From contig NZ_LNCI01000006.1 in assembly GCF_001509585.1 (NCBI RefSeq), forward strand, positions 1 through 64,000: DNA of 64,000 nt. The letters run 5' to 3'. Below are positions 1 through 7,327 of the stretch, piece by piece. Position 1 is the first letter of the stretch. Each line of letters begins with the position of its first letter. The notes under the pieces were generated by a model, which had not been told where the DNA came from, searched no databases, and saw only the letters and a program-made list of their open reading frames with translations. The stretch is from Tropicimonas marinistellae. GTDB lineage: Bacteria > Pseudomonadota > Alphaproteobacteria > Rhodobacterales > Rhodobacteraceae. Made by a program: the position numbers and the translations under genes.

Positions 1-220
1 GGATCCGGCCGACACAGCCGCACCTGGTACAGGCCATCCGGTCGATCACCGCCTTCCGATCGAAGTTCGAGATATCGTCGACCTCGACGCTGCCGACGTG
101 GCCACATTGACGCCAGACGTGGAGTTTGAGGGGCACGAGAGACCATCCCAAACTGAAGTGCGTCATGACGCTCTGACCGAAATGCTCTGGCAGTGCTATT
201 GGTTTATGAAACCGGAGTGA
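1..220 (+). CDS. C-terminal part of an unidentified protein
   Basis: A frame beginning at base 2 is open for 72 codons and stops with TGA at 218-220; the start lies outside the window. The encoded tail is acidic and ends WFMKPE. I do not recognise a family. The next gene starts 4 bases after the stop, so the two are probably co-transcribed. Confidence 0.55.
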   Translation, partial: DPADTAAPGTGHPVDHRLPIEVRDIVDLDAADVATLTPDVEFEGHERPSQTEVRHDALTEMLWQCYWFMKPE

Positions 221-224
221 GAAA

Positions 225-689
225 TTGAACCTACGACACGCGATCATCGCCACCGCGCCCGCGGCTCTCATGGGGCTTCTACCTGCCCCGACCATCGCTG
301 GTAGATATGATTCTCCACCCTACGAGCTTTGCACCATCCAGTGGTCGCTCATTGCCGCTCAGCTTTTTAAGTCAGACGGGACCATCGGCGAGCTGGATGA
401 GATGGATACAGCGTTTTACACGCGAACAGAAACGGTCGCCGTGTCTCGTCAACCGGAGGATACAATAATGATCTTTCTGGATGAAACCGACGGCGCAATA
501 GGACCTCCGATCGTCCGGCTGGGCGATCAGGTACTCCTCGGCAACGAAGACGAGACCTGGAAGACGGAAATTTCGTGGCCTGAGCTGGACATTGTCCAAA
601 GCACTGAAGTCGAGCTTTTCGACGACAAGAGCCTGAGATTCACAGGCCGCGCAATTGGCAAGGTAACCTGTGACGAGACGGAAGACTGA
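225..689 (+). CDS. Small secreted hypothetical protein
   Basis: 154 residues. The TTG start at 225 is supported by a GGAG ribosome site at 214-217. The N-terminus is a signal peptide: short basic start, hydrophobic stretch, then an APTIAG-like cleavage region near residue 26. The mature part is acidic, with two cysteines (near residues 36 and 149). No family recognised. It follows the upstream partial gene by 4 bases, so it is likely the second gene of an operon. Confidence 0.6.
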   Translation: MNLRHAIIATAPAALMGLLPAPTIAGRYDSPPYELCTIQWSLIAAQLFKSDGTIGELDEMDTAFYTRTETVAVSRQPEDTIMIFLDETDGAIGPPIVRLGDQVLLGNEDETWKTEISWPELDIVQSTEVELFDDKSLRFTGRAIGKVTCDETED

Positions 690-705
690 GAGGCCTGCGC
701 GACCG

Positions 706-726
706 CGACATCTTCGGTGTAAACGA
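706..726 (-). repeat. Fragment of tRNA-Val anticodon arm
   Basis: These 21 bases are identical to 41296-41316, the anticodon arm of the intact tRNA-Val(TAC) gene in this window, in the same orientation on the plus-strand text. Similarity stops abruptly on both sides. A 21-base exact match in 64 kb is not expected by chance. It is probably a scar of an integrative element or of recombination at a tRNA-Val gene. Confidence 0.7.
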
Positions 727-860
727 GACGTGAACGCGGGAACCGATTGATCTAGCGAGAAATCGTGTTGCCCGCGGACGGCCGAAACAGCCGCATCTGA
801 CCGTGAACAAACAGGGAAACTGGCAACACTCTCGGCGACGTCAAACGTAGCTGGGACATT

Positions 861-907
861 AGCTTCCCAAGCTTAAGACGAGGGTTCGATTCCCTTCACC
901 CGCTCCA
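861..907 (+). pseudogene. 3' part of tRNA-Gly(CCC), attachment-site scar
   Basis: The segment has an anticodon loop TTCCCAA flanked by a mostly paired stem, a T-arm with GGTTCGATTCC, and an acceptor 3' strand ending in CCA at 905-907. No 5' acceptor strand or D-arm precedes it, so it cannot fold as a complete tRNA. This is the usual shape of an attR left by an element integrated in tRNA-Gly. By that geometry the element would lie to the left and the intact tRNA outside the window. Confidence 0.75.
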
Positions 908-999
908 GCGCAAAGCCATTGTTTTATTGGAATTTTCAGGACGATGCGGGGGTGCCCGTGTCGGGCCAGGATGGGAAGAATCGGGAACATTCCGGCAGG

Positions 1000-1034
1000 T
1001 GTGGGAGAACGACTCCCACAGTTTCTCCCACAGT
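1000..1034. repeat. CTCCCACAGT repeats, possible integrase arm sites
   Basis: Two direct copies of CTCCCACAGT (1013-1022 and 1025-1034) and one inverted TGTGGGAG (1000-1007) lie about 100 bases beyond the tRNA-Gly fragment. Short direct and inverted repeats beside a tRNA end resemble arm-type sites of tyrosine integrases. The rest of 908-1206 shows no gene. Confidence 0.45.
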
Positions 1035-1206
1035 CATCTAACGCTCCTTTGAATCGAGATTGAAGGACGCGCGCCCTACTCGGCACCGCAGCGCGGTCGT
1101 CGGTCTACCAGGATTTCGCCCGACCCGTTCCCCGAGTGTCGCGTGTCCGCTTGCCCCGCGACAGGGCAGAGGCAGATCGTCCCGCGCGCCCATCAATCTA
1201 GATCTA

Positions 1207-2847
1207 TTAAGGAGCCGCCGCGATCAGCACGGATGCCGAAGCCTTGCCGCCGCCGGTCGCGGAGGACGGGGAAACCGCTACGCGGATTCGGTCGCCCCGC
1301 ACGACCCGGTGCGTCGCGTTGATGCTGGCGGGGGAATAGACGGCAACCGCATAGGCGCTGGCGTCCTGCCCGCTGGACAGGCTCGCAGCCATGCCGCCGG
1401 AGCCGACCGCGCTTCCGTTGATCATCGGGCGGAATGCGATAGACCCGGCCGTCACTGCCGCATCGCAGTAGACGTTGAGGCCGACAAGCCAGCCATCACA
1501 CGGCGCTATCACGTCAAAGTAGTTGTTGGCCCCGTCGTAGGCGCTCTGCATCGGCGTGTAAGACGCCACGCCGGAAACGCCGTCCAGCACCCAGGGACCA
1601 AGCGCCACTGCAGAGGAATAGGTAATGTGGTCCGCGTCTGCCAGATCGTAGAGCCGCACGTCCGCGTCGCTGGTCTGCACGTCGAGCAGCGGCGGCAGGA
1701 CGATCGTGCCCTGCCCGCTCGAAGCGTTCGGCTTGAACGCGAAGAAATCGCCCGTGCTGGACGCGGAGCAGTTGTTGACACTGACGGAGCCGGTGACGGC
1801 AAGCTGTGCCGCGACATCTACCTTGATGCCGAAGACATGGGCGCCCGCAGCCGTCGTGACGGTCTGGAATTCGACGTTTTCGATTGTCGCCCGACAACTG
1901 GACCCCGCGAACACGAACAGATCCTCTGCGTTCTCAAGGACGCAGCCCTCGAACCGCAGCATTCCGACGGAGAAATTCCGGCAGGACGTGATCTCGCCCA
2001 CGCGGCCGAGCGCGCCGTTGATCTCGAACGAATTGACCCGAACGCCCGGTTGCGCGGTGACGACGAAACAGGGCTGCGCCGCGTTGGTGCCCTTCACATA
2101 CACCTTGTCAATGATGCCCGCCGGCGCCCCGGCCGAGACGCCGGAGTTGAGGTTGAACACCCGGCCGGACGCTTGGGTCTGGTGAAAGAGAGTCCCGATC
2201 CGGTAGCCCCAGAACGGGCTCGTGTAGCCGGTGGCGGCGGGGTGCAGCCCGATCAGGTCATAGCCGTTCTCGTTGTGCAGCCCGGCAAATTGGAAGTGAA
2301 AGACGCCGTGCGAGACGTCGGCGGTGGGCTTGAACGCGACGCCGATGGAATTCGGTTCCGAGGACGTCTGGTCGTTCTCCCACTGACACCAGACCGTCTC
2401 GCCGGAGAAGCCAAAGCCGAACTTGTAATCATCGTACTCCATCACGAAGATCGGCGTGTTGTCGGTTTTCTGCGTGATCCGCGTCGGCAACGGGAAGTGC
2501 ACGCACCATTCCGAGGCGTCCGGCAGGGTCAGCTCTCCGGCGATCTCCGCGTCGATCACGTCCCACACAAGCGTTCGGCCGCGCTCCCGCGCCAGCCAGT
2601 CGAGCGCCTTCTGCGCCCGGGCCGTGTCCGTCGTGGTGCCGTCGCCGGTGAAACCGAACGCGGACAGCTCCACGCAGGTTCCGATCACGTGAAACCGGAC
2701 CCCGCCCTTGTTGATCACGTCGTAGTAGTTCGAGCTGGAAAAGGCCTGCCGGTACCGGAAGGCGCCCCCGAGCCAGGTTTGCTCGGGGTCACGCGCGCTG
2801 GCAACCGAGCTCAGGAAGTCCGCGACGGTGCGATACCATTTCGACAT
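1207..2847 (-). CDS. Tail spike, beta-helix type
   Basis: 546 residues. The N-terminus resembles particle-binding domains of tail spikes. It is followed by a VIGTCVELSAFGFTGDGTTTDTARAQ-type segment (about residues 54-80), the usual entry to a pectate-lyase-like right-handed beta-helix, then many short beta repeats. The last 100 residues look like a trimerisation or carbohydrate-binding tip. It probably binds or degrades a surface polysaccharide. It is the last gene of the late operon, 25 bases after the fibre-like gene. The exact fold and any enzyme activity are inferred. Confidence 0.75.
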   Translation of the reverse strand: MSKWYRTVADFLSSVASARDPEQTWLGGAFRYRQAFSSSNYYDVINKGGVRFHVIGTCVELSAFGFTGDGTTTDTARAQKALDWLARERGRTLVWDVIDAEIAGELTLPDASEWCVHFPLPTRITQKTDNTPIFVMEYDDYKFGFGFSGETVWCQWENDQTSSEPNSIGVAFKPTADVSHGVFHFQFAGLHNENGYDLIGLHPAATGYTSPFWGYRIGTLFHQTQASGRVFNLNSGVSAGAPAGIIDKVYVKGTNAAQPCFVVTAQPGVRVNSFEINGALGRVGEITSCRNFSVGMLRFEGCVLENAEDLFVFAGSSCRATIENVEFQTVTTAAGAHVFGIKVDVAAQLAVTGSVSVNNCSASSTGDFFAFKPNASSGQGTIVLPPLLDVQTSDADVRLYDLADADHITYSSAVALGPWVLDGVSGVASYTPMQSAYDGANNYFDVIAPCDGWLVGLNVYCDAAVTAGSIAFRPMINGSAVGSGGMAASLSSGQDASAYAVAVYSPASINATHRVVRGDRIRVAVSPSSATGGGKASASVLIAAAP

Positions 2848-2872
2848 TGATTACCCCCGGGAGGCACAGCGG

Positions 2873-4150
2873 TCAGGCAAGCGCGGCCCCGGCGGACCCG
2901 GTTGCCGACCAGGTTTCGAGACGGTCGAGATCGATGCCGGACAGTGCCCGGCCGATGACGGTCCCGGCATAGGCGACACCCGCGACGGTGCCGGAGGGCT
3001 CGGAGAGCGTCAGCGTGCCGTCCTCGAACGTGCCGGTCTGCGTGCCCGCGCCGGTGTCCGCCTCGGTGCCGTCGACACGCAGCGAAATCGCGCCGTCCTG
3101 AATGACTGCGGTCACAACGTGCGGCACGGTCATGTCGACCCCGGTCGCCTCCGCGCTGTCACTGTCGGTCGTGATGGTGAACCCGCCCGAGGTGGCCGCC
3201 AGCTCGAAGGTCACGGTCGCCCCGTGGGCCACCAGCACGCCCGCTGCGTCGGCGGAGACAGCCAGGCAGATGGTCACCGCGTCCGTGCCGCTCAGGTCCA
3301 GCGAGCCGGAAAGGTGGTCATTCGCCCCGAGATAGAGGCCGTGGACGTCCGCGACGCCGGCTTCCGTGATGTCGTTGCGGTCAACACGCCGCTGCGCCGC
3401 GGTTCGGGTCGCGCCCTTCTCGAACTGGCCCCATTCGAGATAGACGCCGTGGTCGGAATTTCTCCCGTAGTCGGCATGTACCTGCATCGTCGCACCGGCG
3501 GTTGTGCTGGCCGTGAACGCGAAGGACGCAATCCAGCCGTCGCCATCGGCGGTATAGGTGATCGAGGGCGCATCGACGCCACCGTGCGCGAGCGTCGACG
3601 GCACGCCCTCGGCAGACCATTGCACGCGGATGTAGGCGCTCGCCCCGGCCCAGATGTAGATCACCGGAACGGCGCCCTGATCCAACATCTTGATCTTGGC
3701 AGAGACCCGGTAAGTGGTGCCGGACACGACGGACATCACCGCTGTATAGGCCCCTGCCGTGGTGGACGAACCATTGGTCAGGATTGCCCGGTAGTCGCCG
3801 TCGACGCTGCCGAAAGAGCCGCCGCTTTGCAGGATCCACGACGCCGGGGCGTGGCTGTTGTTCGCGGAGTTGCGTTCGCCGTTGGCAGGGTGCCGGACAT
3901 AAGCGGGCTTGAGCCCTGCGGTCGCCTGCGTGACCGCCACGCCGTTGCCGCTCCGGTCGGCCGGATACCCCACGGCACCGCCGATGCTCGCCGCCGTGGC
4001 GCCGGCGGTGTCCTCGAAAACCTCTCCCGGCGCAAAGCCGGTCGAGAAGCCCGGGGCCTGGCCAAACACCTGCCACGGCGTCCAGGCCGGAAGGGGCGAA
4101 CGCGTCATGTCCTCGGCGACGGGGCTCGTGATGCGGCGCAGCATGCTCAC
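2873..4150 (-). CDS. Tail fibre-like protein with lectin-like domains
   Basis: 425 residues, rich in Gly, Ala, Ser and Thr. Residues about 100-235 carry a phage-type carbohydrate-binding pattern (VSGTTYRVSAKIK ... DGDGWIASFAFTAS ... VYLEWGQFEKGAT). Residues about 270-400 look like a concanavalin-type jelly roll. It follows the small gene at 4154 by 3 bases and precedes the spike, so it is likely a structural receptor-binding component. Confidence 0.65.
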   Translation of the reverse strand: MSMLRRITSPVAEDMTRSPLPAWTPWQVFGQAPGFSTGFAPGEVFEDTAGATAASIGGAVGYPADRSGNGVAVTQATAGLKPAYVRHPANGERNSANNSHAPASWILQSGGSFGSVDGDYRAILTNGSSTTAGAYTAVMSVVSGTTYRVSAKIKMLDQGAVPVIYIWAGASAYIRVQWSAEGVPSTLAHGGVDAPSITYTADGDGWIASFAFTASTTAGATMQVHADYGRNSDHGVYLEWGQFEKGATRTAAQRRVDRNDITEAGVADVHGLYLGANDHLSGSLDLSGTDAVTICLAVSADAAGVLVAHGATVTFELAATSGGFTITTDSDSAEATGVDMTVPHVVTAVIQDGAISLRVDGTEADTGAGTQTGTFEDGTLTLSEPSGTVAGVAYAGTVIGRALSGIDLDRLETWSATGSAGAALA

Positions 4151-4153
4151 GGC

Positions 4154-4432
4154 TCAGCCCCCGTGCCGAGACCAGAGCACCATGAATTGCGCGTCGCTCG
4201 TCGGATTGATGCGCACCGCCGGCATGTTCCGCAACTCGATCACCCGCGTGGTGTCGATCGAGATTTCCTCGACAGTGGTCCAGCCGGTACCGGCCGCGTC
4301 GCGGCGCTGGATCTGGATCGTGCCGGATCCGACCTCGGTATGGATCGTCGCCGGCGGCACCCAGTGGCCGAAGTCGTCCTCGTCGTCGTTTGGAAGGATC
4401 ACCGCGTCGGTGCCCCAGGAGCCAAGTCCCAT
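4154..4432 (-). CDS. Small hypothetical phage protein
   Basis: 92 residues, mostly beta by pattern, with no signal peptide or membrane segment. It lies between the spanin genes and the fibre gene and is closely spaced to the latter, suggesting a fibre-associated structural part. Family not recognised. Confidence 0.6.
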   Translation of the reverse strand: MGLGSWGTDAVILPNDDEDDFGHWVPPATIHTEVGSGTIQIQRRDAAGTGWTTVEEISIDTTRVIELRNMPAVRINPTSDAQFMVLWSRHGG

Positions 4433-4486
4433 TTCTCTTTCCTCTCAGGTTGGAAGGATCGTTGATGTCGTGCGGTGAGCCCGGGC

Positions 4487-4723
4487 TCACACCCCCTCGC
4501 CGTCGACGATCTCGGCAATCGCCTCGATCTTGCCGTTGGCCTCGGTCAGCGCCGCGCCGCGGGCCACGTAGCCTCGCGCGAGCTGCTTGGTCGTGACCGG
4601 CACATCCGGCGCCGGGTCTGCCACGGGCGTCAGCAACCCGGGCGGAATCTCAGTCCCGACAAACTCGGTCGGTCGGTTGCACGCTGCACAGAATAGCAAT
4701 GACAGCAGGATCAAGTGCCGCAT
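4487..4723 (-). CDS. Rz1-like outer-membrane spanin lipoprotein
   Basis: 78 residues. The ATG at 4723 begins a lipoprotein signal (MRHLILLSLLF, then CAAC with the likely lipidated Cys near residue 15), followed by a proline-rich mature part. The start lies inside the Rz gene in another frame and the two overlap by 74 bases, the classic nested Rz/Rz1 layout. With Rz it would disrupt the outer membrane at lysis. Confidence 0.8.
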   Translation of the reverse strand: MRHLILLSLLFCAACNRPTEFVGTEIPPGLLTPVADPAPDVPVTTKQLARGYVARGAALTEANGKIEAIAEIVDGEGV

Positions 4724-4970
4724 CTGGAATGTCCTCGTGTGAGAGCGCCGCCAACGCGGCACGGTGATCTGCAAGCTCGCGCTCCATGCGCCGGGCGTGC
4801 GCCTTGGCGACGTCGCGCGCGAGCGCGGCCTGGTCGGCGCGCCGCTGCAGGGCCTCCCTGTCGCGGTCCACAAGGGCGCGCTGCCCCTTCTCCGCCTGCC
4901 ACAGGAATCCGAGCCCGCCCGCGACCAGCGCGAGCACGACACAGGCGATCAGCGCGGCGCGAACGATCAT
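4650..4970 (-). CDS. Rz-like inner-membrane spanin
   Basis: 106 residues. It has an N-terminal membrane anchor (about residues 5-23) followed by a charged, heptad-like helix (about 25-75), the standard i-spanin design. The ATG at 4970 overlaps the stop of the lysozyme gene (ATGA). Its C-terminus has two cysteines. The Rz1-like gene is nested in its 3' end. Confidence 0.8.
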   Translation of the reverse strand: MIVRAALIACVVLALVAGGLGFLWQAEKGQRALVDRDREALQRRADQAALARDVAKAHARRMERELADHRAALAALSHEDIPDAALDPAVIAILCSVQPTDRVCRD

Positions 4971-5800
4971 GCCACGCCGAACATGCAGAGGTGGTACTCG
5001 GCCGTCCTGCGGCGCACGAGGCCGCGGATCACGCGACCGCCCGCCTTGTTCCACCAGGTCAGCGCCTCGCAGCCGCCGGCGACGTCGCCCGCGTTGAGGC
5101 GCCGGGTTGCGGTAGATTTCCCAGCCGCGCCGATCCCAGCGTTGTACGCGAGCGAGGTGTAGGCCACGTCCCGGCCCACGGGGAGCCGCGTGGCCAGCGT
5201 CTCCGGCGTGAAGTACCTGTGCAGCCCGGCGCGGTACTCCAGCAGCTCGCGCGCCAGCATGGCGTCGCATTGCGCCTTGGTATAGCTGTCGCCCCGCTTC
5301 ACGCCCTTGGTCTCTCCGTAGCAGACGGTCCAGACGCCCAAGATGTCCGGGTAGGCCTCGAGTCGCAGCCCTTCCCAATCGCCCACAAATGGCACGGCGA
5401 CCGCGTTGAACGCCTCGTCGGAGACGGGGCCCGGCGCCCAGCCGCCCTTGCCGGCCGACGCGAGGACGGCACCCGGCAGGGAAACCTTCTGCGGCACGGT
5501 CTGCGGCACGAACAAGAACGCCGCCATGGCGATCGCCAGCACGCCGACGAACCACGGGCTGCGCAGGCTCACAGCGTCATCCGGGTTTTCGGGATTATCG
5601 ATTCCCTGGTCGACGATGCGGCCCACGATGCCGTAGATCGTCAGCAGCAGCGCCACGCACCACCAGAAGCGCGGATTGGTGTCGACTTGCAGCGTGTAGT
5701 AAATCAGTTCCGGCGTTATCAGCGCGCCGGCGGCGAGATATTGCGCCCACACCGAATGAGCCCGGCGCACCAGCGCGGGCCAGTTGTCCACGAGTTTCAT
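4967..5800 (-). CDS. Holin-like/GH24 lysozyme fusion endolysin
   Basis: 277 residues. Residues 1-67 look like a whole small phage holin, with hydrophobic segments near 19-37 and 46-63. A third hydrophobic segment lies at 83-100. Residues about 128-277 form a T4/R-type muramidase with the catalytic pattern E143-x8-D152-x5-T158 and the usual EG...AYPD and YGET surroundings. Normally the holin and lysozyme are separate genes. I see no stop or frameshift between them and no other holin gene nearby. It is the first gene of the lysis cassette. Confidence 0.85.
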   Translation of the reverse strand: MKLVDNWPALVRRAHSVWAQYLAAGALITPELIYYTLQVDTNPRFWWCVALLLTIYGIVGRIVDQGIDNPENPDDAVSLRSPWFVGVLAIAMAAFLFVPQTVPQKVSLPGAVLASAGKGGWAPGPVSDEAFNAVAVPFVGDWEGLRLEAYPDILGVWTVCYGETKGVKRGDSYTKAQCDAMLARELLEYRAGLHRYFTPETLATRLPVGRDVAYTSLAYNAGIGAAGKSTATRRLNAGDVAGGCEALTWWNKAGGRVIRGLVRRRTAEYHLCMFGVA

Positions 5801-5824
5801 GGTCGTCTCCGTTGCTCGAAAGGT

Positions 5825-6484
5825 TCAGTGGGCCGAGGCCCGGATCGGGATACTGACGCCCTTGGACCGGTAGGCCAGCGGCGGGTCTCCCGGCAGCGTG
5901 CCGGGACAGCCGGTGTAATAGGCCGTGAACACCAGCTCCGCGTTCGGTTCCAGGCCGTAGGGGATCTTCAGCTCCACCTCGATAATGTCCCAGCCGGATT
6001 CCAGGTTACGCCCGGGCGCGCCATCGATGCGCAGCGCCGGCGCGTAGGTGTCCCGGCGCGGGTTGTAGAACCCCCATTCCGTTCGGGACGGCTGGATCTT
6101 GCAGGGCAACGCCTCCGGCAGCCGACGCACCTTCACACCGAGGCGGCAGCTCTCGCCCTCCACGCAATACGCGCGCCGGAGTGGACCGGTGTTGAAGACC
6201 GAGACCTCGAACACCGCCTCCGGCTGTTTCAGCCTGCGGATCTCGGCCGACAGGTCCTCGACCACCGCAACCACGCTCCCGATGTCCGAGCGCATCTCCG
6301 CGACCGCCTTAGGCGTTTCCCAGATCGCCTCCAGTCGCTCCTGCACGGGCTTGAACAGGAGCACGACCAGGAAGAGCAGCCCACCCATCAGCGTGGTGGA
6401 CATCGCGAGGTCCACCACCTTCACCACCAGCCGCTCCTTCAGCCACGGCCGCAACGCCTTCTGGCGCCCGTCTTGTCCGGTCAC
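5825..6484 (-). CDS. Membrane-anchored phage protein, unknown role
   Basis: 219 residues. One strong transmembrane segment (about residues 29-46) is followed by a coiled-coil-like stretch (about 48-88), then a beta-rich domain with several cysteines. It sits between a tail protein gene and the lysis genes, so a role in lysis timing or infection of the envelope is possible. No family recognised. Confidence 0.6.
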   Translation of the reverse strand: MTGQDGRQKALRPWLKERLVVKVVDLAMSTTLMGGLLFLVVLLFKPVQERLEAIWETPKAVAEMRSDIGSVVAVVEDLSAEIRRLKQPEAVFEVSVFNTGPLRRAYCVEGESCRLGVKVRRLPEALPCKIQPSRTEWGFYNPRRDTYAPALRIDGAPGRNLESGWDIIEVELKIPYGLEPNAELVFTAYYTGCPGTLPGDPPLAYRSKGVSIPIRASAH

Positions 6485-6523
6485 AACAAGGTCACCTCTT
6501 TGATTGACACGACGCGCCCCGGA

Positions 6524-7327
6524 TCAGGGCGCGGATTGCACGAATATCCGACCGTGCGATGTCGGGCCCGGGTCCACGCTGAAGCGGTTCCCCGGCACCA
6601 GCTTGCCGAACACCGTCGCGCCCAGTTCGGGCCGTGACGGCGCACCTGAAAACACGGCCCATTGCCCCTGCAGGTCCATCAACCGGCCCTTTGCGGATGC
6701 GACCTCGTCGCTGTCCACCGACACGGTGAACTCGTAATTCTGCACCATCTCCGCAATCGCGTCGTCCGTGTAGGTCGTCTCCCAGTCGAACTCGTGACAG
6801 GTGCCGATGTCGCGCATCGTCCCGAGGCAGATCTCGCCGACCCGCGCGTTCGCGCTGTGCACGGCGATGGAGATCGTCACGCGGTTCGTGGACGATGGCA
6901 GGTCGTCGAAGAGCAGATCGCGCTCGACCATCTGCTCGGTAACGGTCGAGCTGTAACCGCCGGAGGTCGAGACCGTGACAGACGACGCGGTCACGAAGCA
7001 CACCGCGACACCGTCGATCGCTTCCGGCGGATCGATCACGTAGGTGATCGTGCTGCCCTCGACCACCTTTGGCGTCAGCCGGTTGTCAAATACCCGGTAC
7101 CGCTCGGTCGCGCCCTGGTCGGCCCATTCGTCCGCCGAGTCCGAAGGCGTGTTGTCGAGGTTCCCGTCTGCCGCCGATTTCCAGACGCGGTGGTCGTACA
7201 TCACCTCGTCGCCGACAGAATAGGTCGTAGCGTCGCTCCACGCCGTTGCATCGTTCTCTGTCACGGTCGAGGAGACGAGATCGCTCTCGGTGATCTCGAC
7301 AAGTTCGAGGATCTTGAACCCCATCAC
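6524..7327 (-). CDS. Tail protein with chitin-binding-like module
   Basis: 267 residues. Residues about 28-72 match the small carbohydrate-binding ChtBD3/CBM5-like pattern (W-S-x-x-T-x-Y-x-x-GD-x-V ... VWKS ... W). The remainder is beta-rich and unassigned. The start overlaps the tape-measure stop (ATGA at 7324-7327), so it is the only gene right after the tape measure. It may be the distal tail protein, but this is inference. Confidence 0.6.
   Translation of the reverse strand: MMGFKILELVEITESDLVSSTVTENDATAWSDATTYSVGDEVMYDHRVWKSAADGNLDNTPSDSADEWADQGATERYRVFDNRLTPKVVEGSTITYVIDPPEAIDGVAVCFVTASSVTVSTSGGYSSTVTEQMVERDLLFDDLPSSTNRVTISIAVHSANARVGEICLGTMRDIGTCHEFDWETTYTDDAIAEMVQNYEFTVSVDSDEVASAKGRLMDLQGQWAVFSGAPSRPELGATVFGKLVPGNRFSVDPGPTSHGRIFVQSAP

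Noticed and set aside
859-1086. 75-codon minus-strand frame containing GEGNRTLV
   Set aside because: That peptide is the well-known translation of a tRNA 3' end; here it covers the tRNA-Gly fragment, so it is not a gene.
1060-2850. 596-codon plus-strand frame
   Set aside because: It is antisense to the tail spike gene; its Arg/Gly/Ala-rich protein has no family pattern. High-GC shadow.
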